Positions 26,401 to 36,318 of a stretch of DNA of 64,000 bases are shown piece by piece. The position numbers and the translations under genes are program-made. Numbering within the stretch: the first letter of the stretch is position 1; each line of letters begins with the position of its first letter. The stretch covers positions 24,729,121 through 24,793,120 of the forward strand of contig JANCRA010000004.1 in assembly GCA_024362935.1 (NCBI GenBank), in the 5' to 3' direction. Under the pieces are notes generated by a model that did not search any database, had not been told where the DNA came from, and was given only the letters and a program-made list of their open reading frames with translations. This DNA comes from Setophaga petechia (lineage: Eukaryota; Chordata; Aves; Passeriformes; Parulidae).

Positions 26401-29400
26401 TAGCAATTATAAGAAATCTACATCTACTACCTCTTTGCAGAGTAGTTTCATGTCACAAATGCCTATCACTAATAAAAACAAAATTATTTTAATATTCTGT
26501 TCAGTTTCAGTTTTTTTAGGATTCTGTTGTTGAATGTGGCATGATGAAAATCTTAACAAAATCAGAATTATTTAGGTTGGAAAATACCTCCAAGCTCATT
26601 GAGTCCAAAACCAGCACTCCCAAGTCCATCACTAAACCACACCCTTAAGTGCCACGACTACACATCCTGTAAATACTTCCAGAGATGGTGACTCAGCCAC
26701 TTTCCTGAGAAGCTGGTTCCAATGCTTGACAAATTTCATTGTGAAGAAATTTTTCTTTATATTCAGTAAAACCTCCCCTGGCACAGCTTGAGGCCATTTC
26801 CTCTTGTCCTGTCATTTGACAGAAGAGATGAGCCCCACTTGGCTGTGCCCTCCTTCCATGTGGTTGTAGAGAGTGATAAGGCCTCCCCTGAGCCTCCTTT
26901 TCTGCAGGGTAAAATAAAAACACCCCTAGCTCCTTCAGCCAGTCCTCACAGGACTTTTGACACAGACCCTTCACACCTCCATTGCTCTTCTGTGGACATG
27001 TCCCTCAAGGTCTCTCTTGTTGTGAGGGGCCCAGAAATAAATGAGATTTGAGGCAAGGCCTCACCCACCAGTACTGAGTTCAGAGGGACAACCACTGCCC
27101 TGGTCCTGCTGGACACAGTGTTTCTGATACAGGCCAGGATGCCATTGGCCACCTTAGCTGCCTGGGCACATGGATTTAGGTATAAGAAACACCTCTTTAG
27201 CCTTAAGCATTTTACTCTGGTGACTTCCTAAAGGATGCTGTCTTAATTTCACATCAGCTTGTGTGCAGACAATTTGGCTCTTGCATCACTCCATAGAGTT
27301 TGCTTTCCTGCTAACTTGCACTTTCTAGGGAGTAGTAAGGCACCCACTTCCTAATATAGATGTATAAACCAGGTGCCTAAATAGACATCATAGTACTTCT
27401 CCTTTAGTTTCAAAGTTGTATTGGTAATTTAAAATTACACTTTGCTTCTTTCAGCCATTCTGTAGTCTGATTCAAATCCATGGACACAACAGAGCTCGTC
27501 AGAGAGATAAACTAGGTCACATCCTCGAGGAGTTTGCCACACTACAAGATGAGGTAATGTCCCAGGCAGCAGGCCAGCTAAGTTTCTGTCCAGGTATATT
27601 AATGCCAGAGTGAAGCATGGTACTAAATTCTAGATGAATGATGGAAAATCCTTAAGACAAGGACTCCTAAAATTTAGCACATTTAGTAAATTTTTAGGAT
27701 GCATCCAAAAACTTTATGCTAGATGTGTTGTACAAAAACATACATTTTTTAAGATTTCCTTTGTCCAATAAGTAGACTTCAGAATGACCCGTTGCAATGT
27801 AATTTAATGGTAACTGCACCGCTTTTAGTCTCTATCCTGCTTGTGATTATCAGTCTGCAAGATGTAACCAGGGGGAGATAGACAAGGGGTGCTTACAAGA
27901 CACCTTTGAAAATTCAGCCTTATACCTACGTAAAATGGAAACTGCAAAAATTTATAATTTATAAAAATAAAGTAAAAAAATAGCTCTTAAAAATATGTGT
28001 TCCGACTGATTTTTGGACATCTCTCAAGAATGGGGAGAGATGAGAAGAAAAAATACATTCTCTATTGCTGGACGTTGTTTCCTCAGCAGCGAGAGCCATA
28101 TAATAATAAAATATTTCCCAATATGGCAAGGAGAACAATTCAGGAACTTGGAGGGAGATTTTGTGTGCTTCAGCTTTCTTCAAGATGGTTTGAGTTTGTT
28201 GCAGTATCGTAACTGAGGCACTGTTTTTTTCATTTTGTAGCAGGTTATATGGATTGTTCTGTTTAGGCTTACTTGATGGTATTCCAACAGTGAGAGACTT
28301 TGTCTTCCATACAACTTGCTTCTTAAGACAAAATTGGTCTTGGCAATATTTTAGTTACTCTGGTGGAACATAGTGTGTATCTTGCATATAAAGCTTATAA
28401 ATTTATTTTTTCAGTACAACTAGGTTAAAAAAAAAGGTAATTCTTGCCAATATAGAGCAATGACCACCAGCATGTAATGGGTTCTGAGTTTGTGCTCATG
28501 TGACTGCTAAATGATCTATATACAAATACATTTAAAATTACAAATTCTATGTATCTAATGTTCTTGCTGTATTACTGTGTAGAATATTTTTGTTCTGTGC
28601 AGCAGAATTTACTCAGGTGAGTATCTTTACAGTTTTCTGACAGTTCTAGACTTGTTTCCATCTTTTAATCTGGAGCATAAATTTACCAACCCAATTTGTT
28701 AAGATTTTATTTCTGGCTTTTTTTATTTCTGCTGTTTCAGTCAAATATTTTTCCTCCTCTGTCTATTACTTTGAGGTCCTTTTTTTTTTTTTCAACAGGC
28801 AGAGAAAGTAGATGCAGCGCTTCATAGCATGTTACTGAAGCAGGAACCACAAAGGCAACATCTGGCTTGCTTGGGCACCTGGGTCCTATACCACAACCTT
28901 CGTATTATGATACAGTATCTTCTCAGTGGCTTTGAGTTAGAACTTTACAGTATGCATGAATATTACTACATCTATTGGTAAGAAGATGCTTTATTGACAG
29001 CTCTTAGAAGAGGGATGCTCCCGGAGAGCTATAATATTTAAAGGAGGGACTTCAAATATGATTTTATGATCTCAAGCTTGATTAACACTGTGTTTGATTT
29101 ACCTATTTATAATATTACAAGGAGAGAAAAAAATCTGTTGGTCTCTAGCATTTTACTAAATAACATACCTTTTTTCCTGAAATAGTAATTCTCACTCTGT
29201 TTAGCTTTTTGGCAGAGGGTCTTTTATTGACAATGAATGAAATGTGTGCTAATTTTGGTAGACAAGAGGTATGCAGGAGAAAAGCAATTTCCTTTATTCT
29301 TTTCTACCTTTGTAGTATCAGGATCACTAGTCTTACTATCTCTAGTATTCTGGAATAGTTCTGCAAAGTTATTTAGTCATAACTGTAACCTGAAAGTTGA

Positions 29401-32400
29401 CTAGGTAAAATTAACTTCTTATCTGGGGTATATTTGAAGAGACATCCTCCACCTTTAGTGAAAACTATTGCATTATCTGGAAACAGAATACTTTAGTTTT
29501 TCCATTTCCATTCACATTAATTATTTTTCATAGTTAATGGCTTGTGCTAAAAGAGAATTTAGAATTTTTTTTAAAGTCCGAAGAGATGTAAGCCATAAGC
29601 CTTCTTACTGAAAGATTAAGAGTGCAAATGATACAAATTTCAATGTTTTGCATTTCTATGTTGTTTCAACAGTGGATTAAGTATTAAGTGAAAAAATTAA
29701 TATTTCAGAAGTCACCAGAAGATGGCAATCTTTTTCAATTAGTAACTCAATAAGTAATAACAACTTTTGTATGAGACAGTATTTTCTATCTGCCCATATT
29801 TCCCTCTACAAATTTAATAAAACCACTCTTAGTTGGAATTGTCATGTCAACTGCTTTCTTACTTGAGGAGAAAAAAGGAGAAGCAGTTTCTGAGAGGTAA
29901 TGTGCAAATGAAACTCAAATTTCTCAGTAATTTTTCTTCTGATTACAACATTTTAATAATTATTACTACATTTTTATTGTGCTCCAAATCTGTGAAGTTT
30001 TTTTCCATTCTTTTCCCCCTATTCCTTTTGATTTGAAATCAAGTAAGATATTTATTTGACTTGCTTCCACTTTCTAAAAAATGTTCCTGAAGTTGTCTCT
30101 TTAACTCTGAAAGAACTGCATATGGATGTTGTGGGTCTGTGCCCTTGGCCCCTTTATGTAATAATCCGTAGCTTTTTAATGCTTGAAAAAGTCAGTAGTT
30201 ACATTGTTTCTCAGAATAACAAGTAATAACAAAAGTAGAAATGGTATTAACATAGTATCTTTTAAAAAACCCGCTTGATTTGGTTGGGGAAGAGTTCTAG
30301 AAAAATTTGGTCTTACAGGAGTTTTGAAGTAAGAAGCTTGCCTACCTTGAACTGTTAGTGGTTGAATCTGAACCAAAACATGAACGTAGACCAATGTGTT
30401 GATTCCAGCCATGCAAAACAAAGAGTTTTCATGGCCCATAGGAATTGTCCTTTGCTAGGACATGTCCTTCACCTCTTGGAGCAAGCCCCTCGGTAGCTGG
30501 CGGGACACGCGCAGCACAAGTGCACAGTGCGCTGCAGCCGTAACCGCTCCTGTGCGCGGCCTCTGTGCAGGTACCTCTCCGAGTTCCTCTATGCCTGGCT
30601 GATGTCAACGCTGAGCCGTGCCGACAGCTCTCAGATGGCAGAGGAGAGGATAATGGAGGAACAACAGAAAGGCCGCAGTAGTAAGAAAACGAAGAAAAAG
30701 AAGAAAGGTACCTTGGTGTAGAGTGTTAACACCTCTTTTTTTTTCCCTTTCATGCAGCTATGTAGAATTAAAATTCAAAATTTAAACAGGATAATATGAG
30801 TAGGAAAAATATCCTAATGTTTATGAAGGCTGAATGTAAAATTTCTTAAGAATTGCCTATTTATTTAGTTAGTTTTTTACTTTCAGATAGATCTTTCAGA
30901 AAAACATAAAACTCATTTATATTCACTGTATATAGTTTCATCAGTTGTGTTATGTGTTGGACCTTCTCAGAATTTATAATTCCTGCAGAATTATGCTTTT
31001 AGTGACTGAAACTAGATTCAAACACTAGACTTTCAGCATATTTCTGTAACTTCTATTTGGCTTTAGAGGTTCTTCAAGCACATTTCTTAATTATACAATG
31101 GTGAGTTTCCGTTTCTTTTCTTTGCCACCTTTTCAAGGGGAACAAACAATTGGATATTACTCAGGATCATATCAACTAAATTCTCTTGTCACTTGAAGTT
31201 CAGAAAATTACTAATGTACATGAGATGCCAAGTGTTGGGCAGTTTGGCACTAATTAAACACTGGAAACTAAAGGGAAACTTAAAAGAATGCTTTCAGGAT
31301 TACAAGGATAAAAAGTGCTTTAACTTCTTAGCCCTAGAAGTCAAAAACATCCCTGAACTAGGCCTCTTGCATACAGACTGTAAGTTTGAGGCTGTTGTTC
31401 AATGTTTTGTAATGTCATGGGATTACCACTGACCAGTTTATTCCATTGAGAGTAAGATTGTGTTCGTGTGACTGGTAGGGGTGTCCTGAGGTTTTTTATG
31501 TAACCAGGAGTCAGGTGAGCAGAAATGCATGTATACTTCAGTTATTTTAAAATATAATTAAGAGTTAAATGACTTTGTGGAAATTTGGAAGAAGTCCTCT
31601 ATCTGAAATTAATATATGTACTTATACTGAAGTAAGAAAATGTATTTTTATGTAAAATTTGCAGTTCGCCCTCTCAGCAGAGAGATCACCATGAGTCAAG
31701 CATACCAAAATATGTGTGCTGGGATGTACAAGGTAACTCATTTGTGTTCTATTTGTTTCAAATTTTTTTGTAATAGGGATCCTACATCCATTGCATGCCT
31801 TCTTTTTTTCTAGTGGTAATGGAAATTAAGTTCAAGTTTATAATTTTCTATGATAAATTCTCTACAGTTTTTCAATCCTTCCAGTTATACCTACATCATA
31901 ATTTTGATCTTCCTCACAGCAAAATATGACATAAAGCTAATACTTTTCACTATATTTATCTTTTTCTTTTAGACAATGATTGCCTTTGACATGGATGGCA
32001 AAGTAAGAAAACCTAAGTTTGAACTGGATAGTGAGCAAGTTCGATATGAGCACAGATTTGCTCCATTCAACAGTGTTATAACACCACCTCCAGTGCACTA
32101 CTTGCAATTTAAAGTGAGTAATCTTCAAACATGATGCTGCCCATGTTTTTATAGAAGTAATTTACTCACCTGCTTTAAATATCACTGTCATGATAAAAAG
32201 AACCTCAGAGTTCACATTGAAGCTTTGTCACAATGGCAAGGACTTCTAGTTTTAGTTTTGTGACAGATATTTTGCATTGAAGTCTTTATAAACTTAGACG
32301 TTTAGCATTGGTCTGATATGGCAGTTTAAGATGGTTCTGTTGAGTTTCATGAAAATAAAATCTCTTTGAAGTCTATTGAAAGACTTCTTGGCTGTAGTTA

Positions 32401-35400
32401 GTAATAGCAGCATGTTTTTATTAGTGCAGCAAGCAAATGGAAAAATAAAAAAGTTAATTTTGAGTGGTGTTTAGAAGGGATCAGTGGAGACTTGTCTTAT
32501 CCAGTCTCCTTCTTGAAGTAGCATTATAAATCACATTACCTGTGTCTTTGTCTAGCCAAATCTGAAAAGTCAGGGTTGGAGATTTTCCAACCTCCTTGGT
32601 TAAACCTGATCGAGTTACTTTTTTCTGGTCCTTTAAGTCACAGGATAACTGATTGAGGGCTCCACTACTCCTTTTTTTGCCTAATGCCCAATGTGAATTA
32701 CCAAGCCACAACCTGTGGCCTCTCATGTTATGCTGTTTGCCATTATGAACAAGGAATAGTTATCTTTCAACAGCTTTATAACTGTCTTTGAAGTAGTTGT
32801 AGGCTGCTATTAAAATTATCCATTAGCATCCTTCCTATAAAACTGAAGAAGTCCAGGTCCACTGACCTCTCCTTGTGGCATATGTGCTCTAGGCCCCCAG
32901 CTATCTCCAGATCTCAACATCTTTCTTGAACTGAGTGGATCTAGCCCTGGATGCAGTATTTCAGATAACAGAACACAAACATTGAGTTCAGGATGATAAC
33001 CTTCTTTGATATGCTGACCGTACTCCTGCTTGTATAATCCCATATGAGGCTTGTCTGACTTGTAGTAAGACCACCTTGTTGGCTCATACTGAACTAGGTG
33101 TTTGCTGCTCACCCAGCTGGTTATTAGTCTCATTTGTGGGGTTAGTCTGCACTGAAACAGTGCTATTTTCTATTCCAGTTACTCTCCCCAGTTCAATGTT
33201 ACGAACTGTTGTAGTGGAAATTAAGAAATTATCATGGTCTTGTCATTAGAGGTTTTTTTTAAATCTGTAATCAAGAACAAAAAAAAATTGAAGAATCAAA
33301 ATTATATAAAATGAAGTTTTGTACAGTTTCAGCATCTGACTTGCTGCAGCTTTGAGTAAACAATTTACTTTAATCTACTTTTTTCCTGTAATATCATACC
33401 TTGTTGTGTGCCACTATTAAAGCAAATGAATGTCAACTTGTTCAAGAGAGAGACTGTTTTATAAAGATTATGAGAATTTCATTATGTTTTGTGGCACTGT
33501 AATAGTTGAGCACTGTGTTGTTGCTTGGGTTTTGCCGTTTTAAGTAAATATTTTCAATTTCAGTTTTGATTTTTAAAGTAGTATTTAGTTGACATAACTC
33601 TTCTCCTGAATACAGTAATGTGATAAAAACAATCTCCTGGCAATTTTAAATTTCAGTTTTATATATTTTAACATGTGTTTATGTATTTCTGTAACACACT
33701 AGGAAATGTCTGATTTAAATAAGTATAGCCCACCTCCTCAGTCATCAGATCTCTACATGGCAGCTAGCAAGCACTACCAGCAAGCTAAAATGATTCTTGA
33801 GAATATTCCAAATCCAGACAATGAGGTAAGACTGCAATACTAGGAAAACAAGTATTTGTTCAAAATAGAGTAAGTGTTTTTTTTCAGCTGGATCTCCTTG
33901 AGATCCAAACTGTACTTCATCAAAATGGTGAGCAAAGTTGAGTGCTTTGATTAAGGGGTAGACAGTGGTCTGTGTCAGTACAGCAGTTAGCAGAAAGTTG
34001 TGCTCACAGTTAAAAAAAGCTCTCTCTGCTGAGATGCTGGATAGCAGCTTATTTCCTTGCATGCTGCCTTCCAGCCCCTTTCTAAAAGCACAGCACTTGT
34101 AATCAGACAGTGATAACATGCCTGTCACACTTAGTTGGCATCTAGAATTCAGGCAGACTCCTGAGAGGTGGGGAAAACAGGTTTGGCTATCATTAGGATG
34201 AAAAGATATTGGTCTTGGTTTGGGGTCGGCACTTCTTCCCTGGAGCAGTTTTCTCAGCACTGAGCTGTAGACATGGGTAGGAATTTCTCCCTTTTTGACC
34301 ATAGCCTAAAACCTTAAGTGTCTATGACTGTATTTGGGAGCAAGGAGGATGCTTTTTCTGTCAAATCTAAGCAGATTTAAGAATAGTTACAGGATTAGGT
34401 CCTCCTTAGAATTTAGGACTCACTTTCTCCTCTCTGGATCATGGGGGTACTCACACATGAGCTAACTGAGGCCAAAATAGTTAAAAGGCAGTTTTGAGCA
34501 CAGTCAGAGCACTTCCATGAAAAAAAGCCACCCATTTCATACATGAGTTCCTCTTTCCATTGTGTTGCAATGTTGAAGATAAGACGCCTAGAGTCTATCT
34601 GTGTCTTTATTTGTGTAAGTGCCACAGAACTTGCCATAGTTCCTATGTTTTTGTTCAAGACTTGTTAAAGCTGTGGTTTCTGTGGCCTGTTGAATTTTTT
34701 TAAAAGTGAGTATTAAAATAGATGCACCCTTCATTAAATTTAATTAATTCAGCTGTTGTATTTAAAAACAAATCCAAAACAGTCTGATCTCTGTTAAACT
34801 GATCCTGTAAGAGAACTCCTGTATTGCTAATAGAATATCAACATTACAGTATTATCTTTGAAATAATTGTGTGGTCAAGTGTTTTGGCTTGAAGACTTCT
34901 TTCTGTTTTATGTTTAGGTCAATCGAATTCTAAAAGTTGCAAAACCCAATATTGTGGTCATGAAGCTGCTGGCAGGAGGCCACAAGAAAGACTCTAAGGT
35001 AAGGAAATGCCAGCTCAATTGAACATAAAATATTCACATACATTAAGGTTGGATTCAATGATCTGGAGATTTCCCAACATGAATGGTTCATCTAATTCTA
35101 TGTAAAGCCACCACAGATCTCTTAAGAGCCAAATGAGCACATTCAAACTGTATTTACTCTAAGAACAGGGAAAGTAACTTAATTTATTTTTCCCCTGGAA
35201 ATAGTTTGTTGTAGTTAAGTAACTAATATGGAAAATTCTAACCTGTAAATCTTTTCAGAAAAAAAAATGGGAAAAACATGTTGGACAACACAGACTATAA
35301 GAGTATTCTTCCCTAGTGGGAACAAGCAAGCATAACAGCAGCTTGTGTGAACAAAGTTATGGGAATGCTGGCTGCCACAAGGACTATGTTTTTTCAATCT

Positions 35401-35561
35401 GTTGCTGTTAATTTTTTTTTGTCTGTGGGTTGTTCTCATAATAAGTATTAAATGCAGTAGTATTGCTGTCTAATGTCTAATCTTAAATCTTTTCTTTATA
35501 GGTTCCTCCAGAATTCGACTTCTCTCCTCATAAATACTTCCCAGTTGTGAAGCTTGTTTGA
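11371..35561 (+). CDS. NAA35: NAA35, large auxiliary subunit of N-terminal acetyltransferase NatC (22 coding exons)
   Basis: This is the vertebrate homologue of yeast Mak10. With catalytic NAA30 and small subunit NAA38 it forms NatC in the cytosol, partly on ribosomes, which acetylates nascent proteins starting with Met plus a hydrophobic residue. The span contains 22 coding exons, each listed separately. All have AG acceptors and GT donors except one GC donor. The joined frame is open from the ATG at 11371 to TGA at 35559-35561 and gives 725 residues, the length I recall for the human protein, with near-identical text throughout. The start reads [16 protein letters not shown], and the Mak10 domain follows (landmark [13 protein letters not shown], about residues 60-73). 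A lysine tract KKTKKKKK lies at 561-568 and the end is KYFPVVKLV. The gene looks fully intact. Its introns carry CR1 pieces and two solo LTRs. Exon 1 is untranslated and starts in the CpG island. Confidence 0.97.
12335..12905 (-). mobile_element. CR1 LINE fragment in NAA35 intron
   Basis: Read on the minus strand. At the left it begins with ATCACAGAATGATTTGTGC and the antisense of ggaagggacct, the CR1 tail. It then runs through 'ctctgggcaacctgttcc' (12495) and 'cttctccaggctgaacagcccc' (12694) to 'gatgcagtgttccagctggggtctca' (12832). About 570 bases, fairly well preserved. Confidence 0.9.
13061..14102 (-). mobile_element. Solo ERV LTR (passerine type), 5-bp target duplication
   Basis: The element runs TGTCATGG...CAATGCA and is flanked by AGTAG on both sides (13056-13060 and 14103-14107), a 5-bp target-site duplication typical of ERVL-class insertions. 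The text (opening 'tcatggattgacctggg', repeated 'catgggtccatctc' and 'ctgctgcaatgtg' phrases, and 'ttcttcactgaccttggt' near 13818) is what I know from an abundant songbird LTR family. A TTTATT at 13231 is a poly(A) signal on the minus strand, so I orient it minus. No internal retroviral genes remain. Confidence 0.85.
14239..14272 (+). CDS. NAA35: NAA35 coding exon 2 (residues 42-53)
   Basis: A small 34-base exon encoding [12 protein letters not shown] between ttatag and GTAAGT. It is too short to be found as an open frame, but it keeps phase with both neighbours and matches the family sequence exactly in place. Confidence 0.95.
15606..15720 (+). CDS. NAA35: NAA35 coding exon 3 (residues 53-91)
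   Basis: Encodes [20 protein letters not shown] and on to NFEQAIK, the signature of the Mak10 domain. Acceptor CCTAG, donor GTTTGT, ends in phase 0. Confidence 0.96.
16812..16886 (+). CDS. NAA35: NAA35 coding exon 4 (residues 92-116)
   Basis: Encodes [20 protein letters not shown] and CFCCL, phase 0 at both ends. The acceptor is a less common AAAG after a long TTTG-type pyrimidine tract; the donor is GTAAGC. Confidence 0.95.
17328..17881 (-). mobile_element. Solo ERV LTR with 6-bp target duplication
   Basis: A repeat-like block unlike the surrounding intron is flanked by TAAGCT on both sides (17322-17327 and 17882-17887). On the minus strand it starts TGTAGTAG at 17881 and ends CCAATA, a likely decayed CA terminus. 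A minus-strand AATAAA (plus TTTATT at 17600-17605) and a TATAAGG at 17761 fit an LTR promoter and poly(A) layout. A direct repeat GTGATAACAGCTCTG occurs twice near 17457-17490. The 6-bp duplication suggests the ERVK (alpha/beta-retrovirus-like) class. Confidence 0.75.
18632..18799 (+). CDS. NAA35: NAA35 coding exon 5 (residues 117-172)
   Basis: Encodes [20 protein letters not shown], then [20 protein letters not shown] and ends AAVFEE. Helical core of the Mak10 domain, 56 codons, phase 0, donor GTATGC. Confidence 0.97.
19633..19699 (+). CDS. NAA35: NAA35 coding exon 6 (residues 173-195)
   Basis: Encodes [22 protein letters not shown] and the first base of a Gly codon. The acceptor follows a long T tract; donor GTACAG. 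Confidence 0.95.
20406..20449 (+). CDS. NAA35: NAA35 coding exon 7 (residues 195-209)
   Basis: A 44-base exon encoding [15 protein letters not shown]. Acceptor TCCAG, donor GTATTG, brings the frame back to phase 0. Confidence 0.95.
21037..21087 (+). CDS. NAA35: NAA35 coding exon 8 (residues 210-226)
   Basis: A 51-base exon encoding [17 protein letters not shown], a charged linker. Acceptor TTGCAG, donor GTAATG, phase 0. Confidence 0.95.
21240..21762 (+). mobile_element. CR1 LINE 3' fragment in NAA35 intron
   Basis: Block order fits CR1: 'gtgtccaaaaaagggccataaggatgatgaa' near 21330, 'cagcctggagatgaggagactgagggga' at 21415, 'ggttggatattagaaacag' at 21562, 'gggcactgaaacaggctcccc' at 21604 and the tail ATTCTGTGATTCTATT at 21745-21760. 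It lies between coding exons 8 and 9 in the sense orientation. Confidence 0.9.
21807..21890 (+). CDS. NAA35: NAA35 coding exon 9 (residues 227-254)
   Basis: Encodes [28 protein letters not shown]. Acceptor TTACAG, donor GTACGT. It lies 45 bases downstream of the end of a CR1 copy. Confidence 0.96.
22709..22823 (+). CDS. NAA35: NAA35 coding exon 10 (residues 255-293)
   Basis: Encodes [20 protein letters not shown] and ends NDTTKG plus the first base of an Asp codon. Donor GTATGT. A possible alternative downstream exon starts at 22997. Confidence 0.96.
22997..23049 (+). other. Possible alternative terminal or poison exon of NAA35
   Basis: After a good acceptor (TTTATTTTACCAG) the frame carried from coding exon 10 stays open as [17 protein letters not shown] and stops at TGA 23047-23049. 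Use of it would truncate NAA35 after about 310 residues. Alternatively, splicing at ATAAT|GTGAAC would make a 49-base frame-shifting cassette. No AATAAA follows before coding exon 11, which argues against a terminal exon. Chance is possible for so short a stretch. Confidence 0.25.
23306..23484 (+). CDS. NAA35: NAA35 coding exon 11 (residues 293-352)
   Basis: Encodes [20 protein letters not shown] and on to [20 protein letters not shown]. Acceptor after a CT-rich tract (ctccttctttag), donor GTAAGC, 179 bases. Confidence 0.97.
24533..24592 (+). CDS. NAA35: NAA35 coding exon 12 (residues 353-372), GC donor
   Basis: A 60-base exon encoding [20 protein letters not shown]. It ends TTACAG|GCAAGT, so its intron is of the GC-AG class. 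The rest of the donor is the perfect consensus, as is usual for GC donors. Frame and protein match require the end exactly here. Confidence 0.95.
24740..24905 (+). mobile_element. Short CR1 3' fragment in NAA35 intron
   Basis: 'gagaggctgcccagagaagttgtggatgctcc' near 24770 through ATTCTGTGATTCTA at 24890-24903 is the CR1 3' end, truncated to about 165 bases and in sense orientation. Confidence 0.85.
25803..25909 (+). CDS. NAA35: NAA35 coding exon 13 (residues 373-408)
   Basis: Encodes [20 protein letters not shown] and ends SPPVLSPK. Acceptor CTTTTAG, donor GTAAGT, ends in phase 2. Confidence 0.96.
26137..26203 (+). CDS. NAA35: NAA35 coding exon 14 (residues 408-430)
   Basis: Encodes [20 protein letters not shown] and VR. 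Acceptor TTTTTTAG, donor GTAAGT. The intron before it is only about 230 bases. Confidence 0.95.
26565..27185 (-). mobile_element. CR1 LINE fragment in NAA35 intron
   Basis: Antisense CR1: starts at the left with ATCAGAATTATTTAGGTTGG (tail), then 'actcagccactttcctgagaagctggttcc' near 26690, 'cctcttgtcctgtcatttgaca' near 26800, and 'ctcacccaccagtactgagttcagaggg' near 27060. About 620 bases. Confidence 0.9.
27455..27553 (+). CDS. NAA35: NAA35 coding exon 15 (residues 431-463)
   Basis: Encodes [20 protein letters not shown] and on to EEFATLQDE. Acceptor TTTCAG, donor GTAATG, phase 0. Confidence 0.96.
28799..28977 (+). CDS. NAA35: NAA35 coding exon 16 (residues 464-523)
   Basis: Encodes [20 protein letters not shown], then [20 protein letters not shown] and ends in [10 protein letters not shown]. 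Preceded by a T-rich tract and CAACAG; donor GTAAGA splits a Trp codon. Confidence 0.97.
30470..30640. other. CpG-rich patch around NAA35 coding exon 17
   Basis: A local block of CpG-rich sequence (for example GACACGCGCAGC near 30503 and GTGCGCGGCCTC near 30552) stands out in an otherwise AT-rich gene body and includes the acceptor and first half of the exon. It is too short to call a promoter with confidence. Confidence 0.5.
30571..30707 (+). CDS. NAA35: NAA35 coding exon 17 (residues 523-569)
   Basis: Encodes [20 protein letters not shown], then [20 protein letters not shown] ending in the lysine run at residues 561-568. The first half of the exon and the 90 bases before it are unusually CpG-rich compared with the rest of the gene body. 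Confidence 0.97.
31665..31732 (+). CDS. NAA35: NAA35 coding exon 18 (residues 569-591)
   Basis: Encodes [23 protein letters not shown], following the lysine tract. Acceptor TTGCAG, donor GTAACT, returns to phase 0. Confidence 0.95.
31973..32113 (+). CDS. NAA35: NAA35 coding exon 19 (residues 592-638)
   Basis: Encodes [20 protein letters not shown] through [16 protein letters not shown]. Acceptor TCTTTTAG, donor GTGAGT, 47 codons. Confidence 0.97.
32810..33135 (-). mobile_element. Degenerate antisense CR1 fragment in NAA35 intron
   Basis: Recognisable antisense CR1 phrases remain ('ctggatgcagtatttcagata' at 32947, 'ttggctcatactgaactaggtgtt' at 33080), but the copy is heavily mutated and both ends are unclear. 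Confidence 0.6.
33703..33825 (+). CDS. NAA35: NAA35 coding exon 20 (residues 639-679)
   Basis: Encodes [20 protein letters not shown] through [12 protein letters not shown]. Acceptor CACTAG, donor GTAAGA, phase 0. Confidence 0.96.
34918..34998 (+). CDS. NAA35: NAA35 coding exon 21 (residues 680-706)
   Basis: Encodes [27 protein letters not shown], 27 codons. Acceptor GTTTAG, donor GTAAGG. Confidence 0.96.
35502..35561 (+). CDS. NAA35: NAA35 last coding exon (residues 707-725 and stop)
   Basis: Encodes [19 protein letters not shown] and the stop TGA at 35559-35561, the conserved C-terminus of the family. The 3' UTR continues without a break to the poly(A) signal near 35896. Confidence 0.97.
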   Translation, partial: VPPEFDFSPHKYFPVVKLV

Positions 35562-35920
35562 AGTATGAGACTTTTTTTTAGAATACCTGAAGAATATCTG
35601 TGTAGCAGATACCAGCTCGAGGAGGGGGAATAACTATTGCTGCACTCGGACTACGAGGGATGTCCAGGATAAAAATACTGTCATGTGGAATATCTGTGCT
35701 GCTGCCTTTTTGTGATTTGAATGACAACTGCTGTTTTAAAGTGGTTTGTATAAATTTTATTGGATTTTATGCGTGAAGCTGATTTTAATCAACTGTATTA
35801 TTAAAGAACATTGTATCTTAGTTGATATTATTACAGATTTTGATCATAAATAATTTTTATTACTGAGTTCTGACAAAGTGGTGCATTAGGAACTGAATAA
35901 AAATCATGCAATAGAGCCTC
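35562..35920 (+). other. NAA35: NAA35 3' UTR with poly(A) signal
   Basis: A canonical AATAAA sits at 35896-35901, followed about 15-25 bases later by a GT-rich stretch (cttgtctgatgtg). The predicted UTR is therefore about 350 bases. Confidence 0.75.
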
Positions 35921-36310
35921 TTGTCTGATGTGCACAGCTAAGCTACTGCAAATCTGCATTTGCAGTCACTTGGAGAAATTTTGAATTCCTGTATTTTTGT
36001 ATAATTGTATCAGAATTGCTCACTTTGCAAGTAGAGAAATGTTGGGAGTTTTTTTCTCACCACGTCCTTCAAGCTAAAATGATCTTTACAGAGATCAAGA
36101 GCAGATGAAAATTAGTCGTTGAGCAATTGAGTGAGTGATTCCTAGTTGGAATTTGTTCGTCTTTGTTCTCCAAGTGCTGAAGAATCTGCACAGCAGATAC
36201 TCCAGTAGTCACTAGCAATAGCGCCAGACACTGAAGACTCTGTTTTGCTAACTCTGCAACTTTGTTACAATCCTAGTATTTGTCCATGCAAACAAGAGGT
36301 TGCTACATTT
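35921..36310. other. Gap between the convergent ends of NAA35 and GOLM1
   Basis: No exon or repeat was seen. It is bounded by the NAA35 poly(A) signal at 35896 on the plus strand and a possible GOLM1 poly(A) signal at 36319-36324 on the minus strand. Confidence 0.5.
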
Positions 36311-36318
36311 GCATGATC

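Noticed and set aside
33745..34302. 185-codon minus-strand open frame
   Set aside because: It overlaps NAA35 coding exon 20 in antisense and continues into intron without similarity to any known protein.
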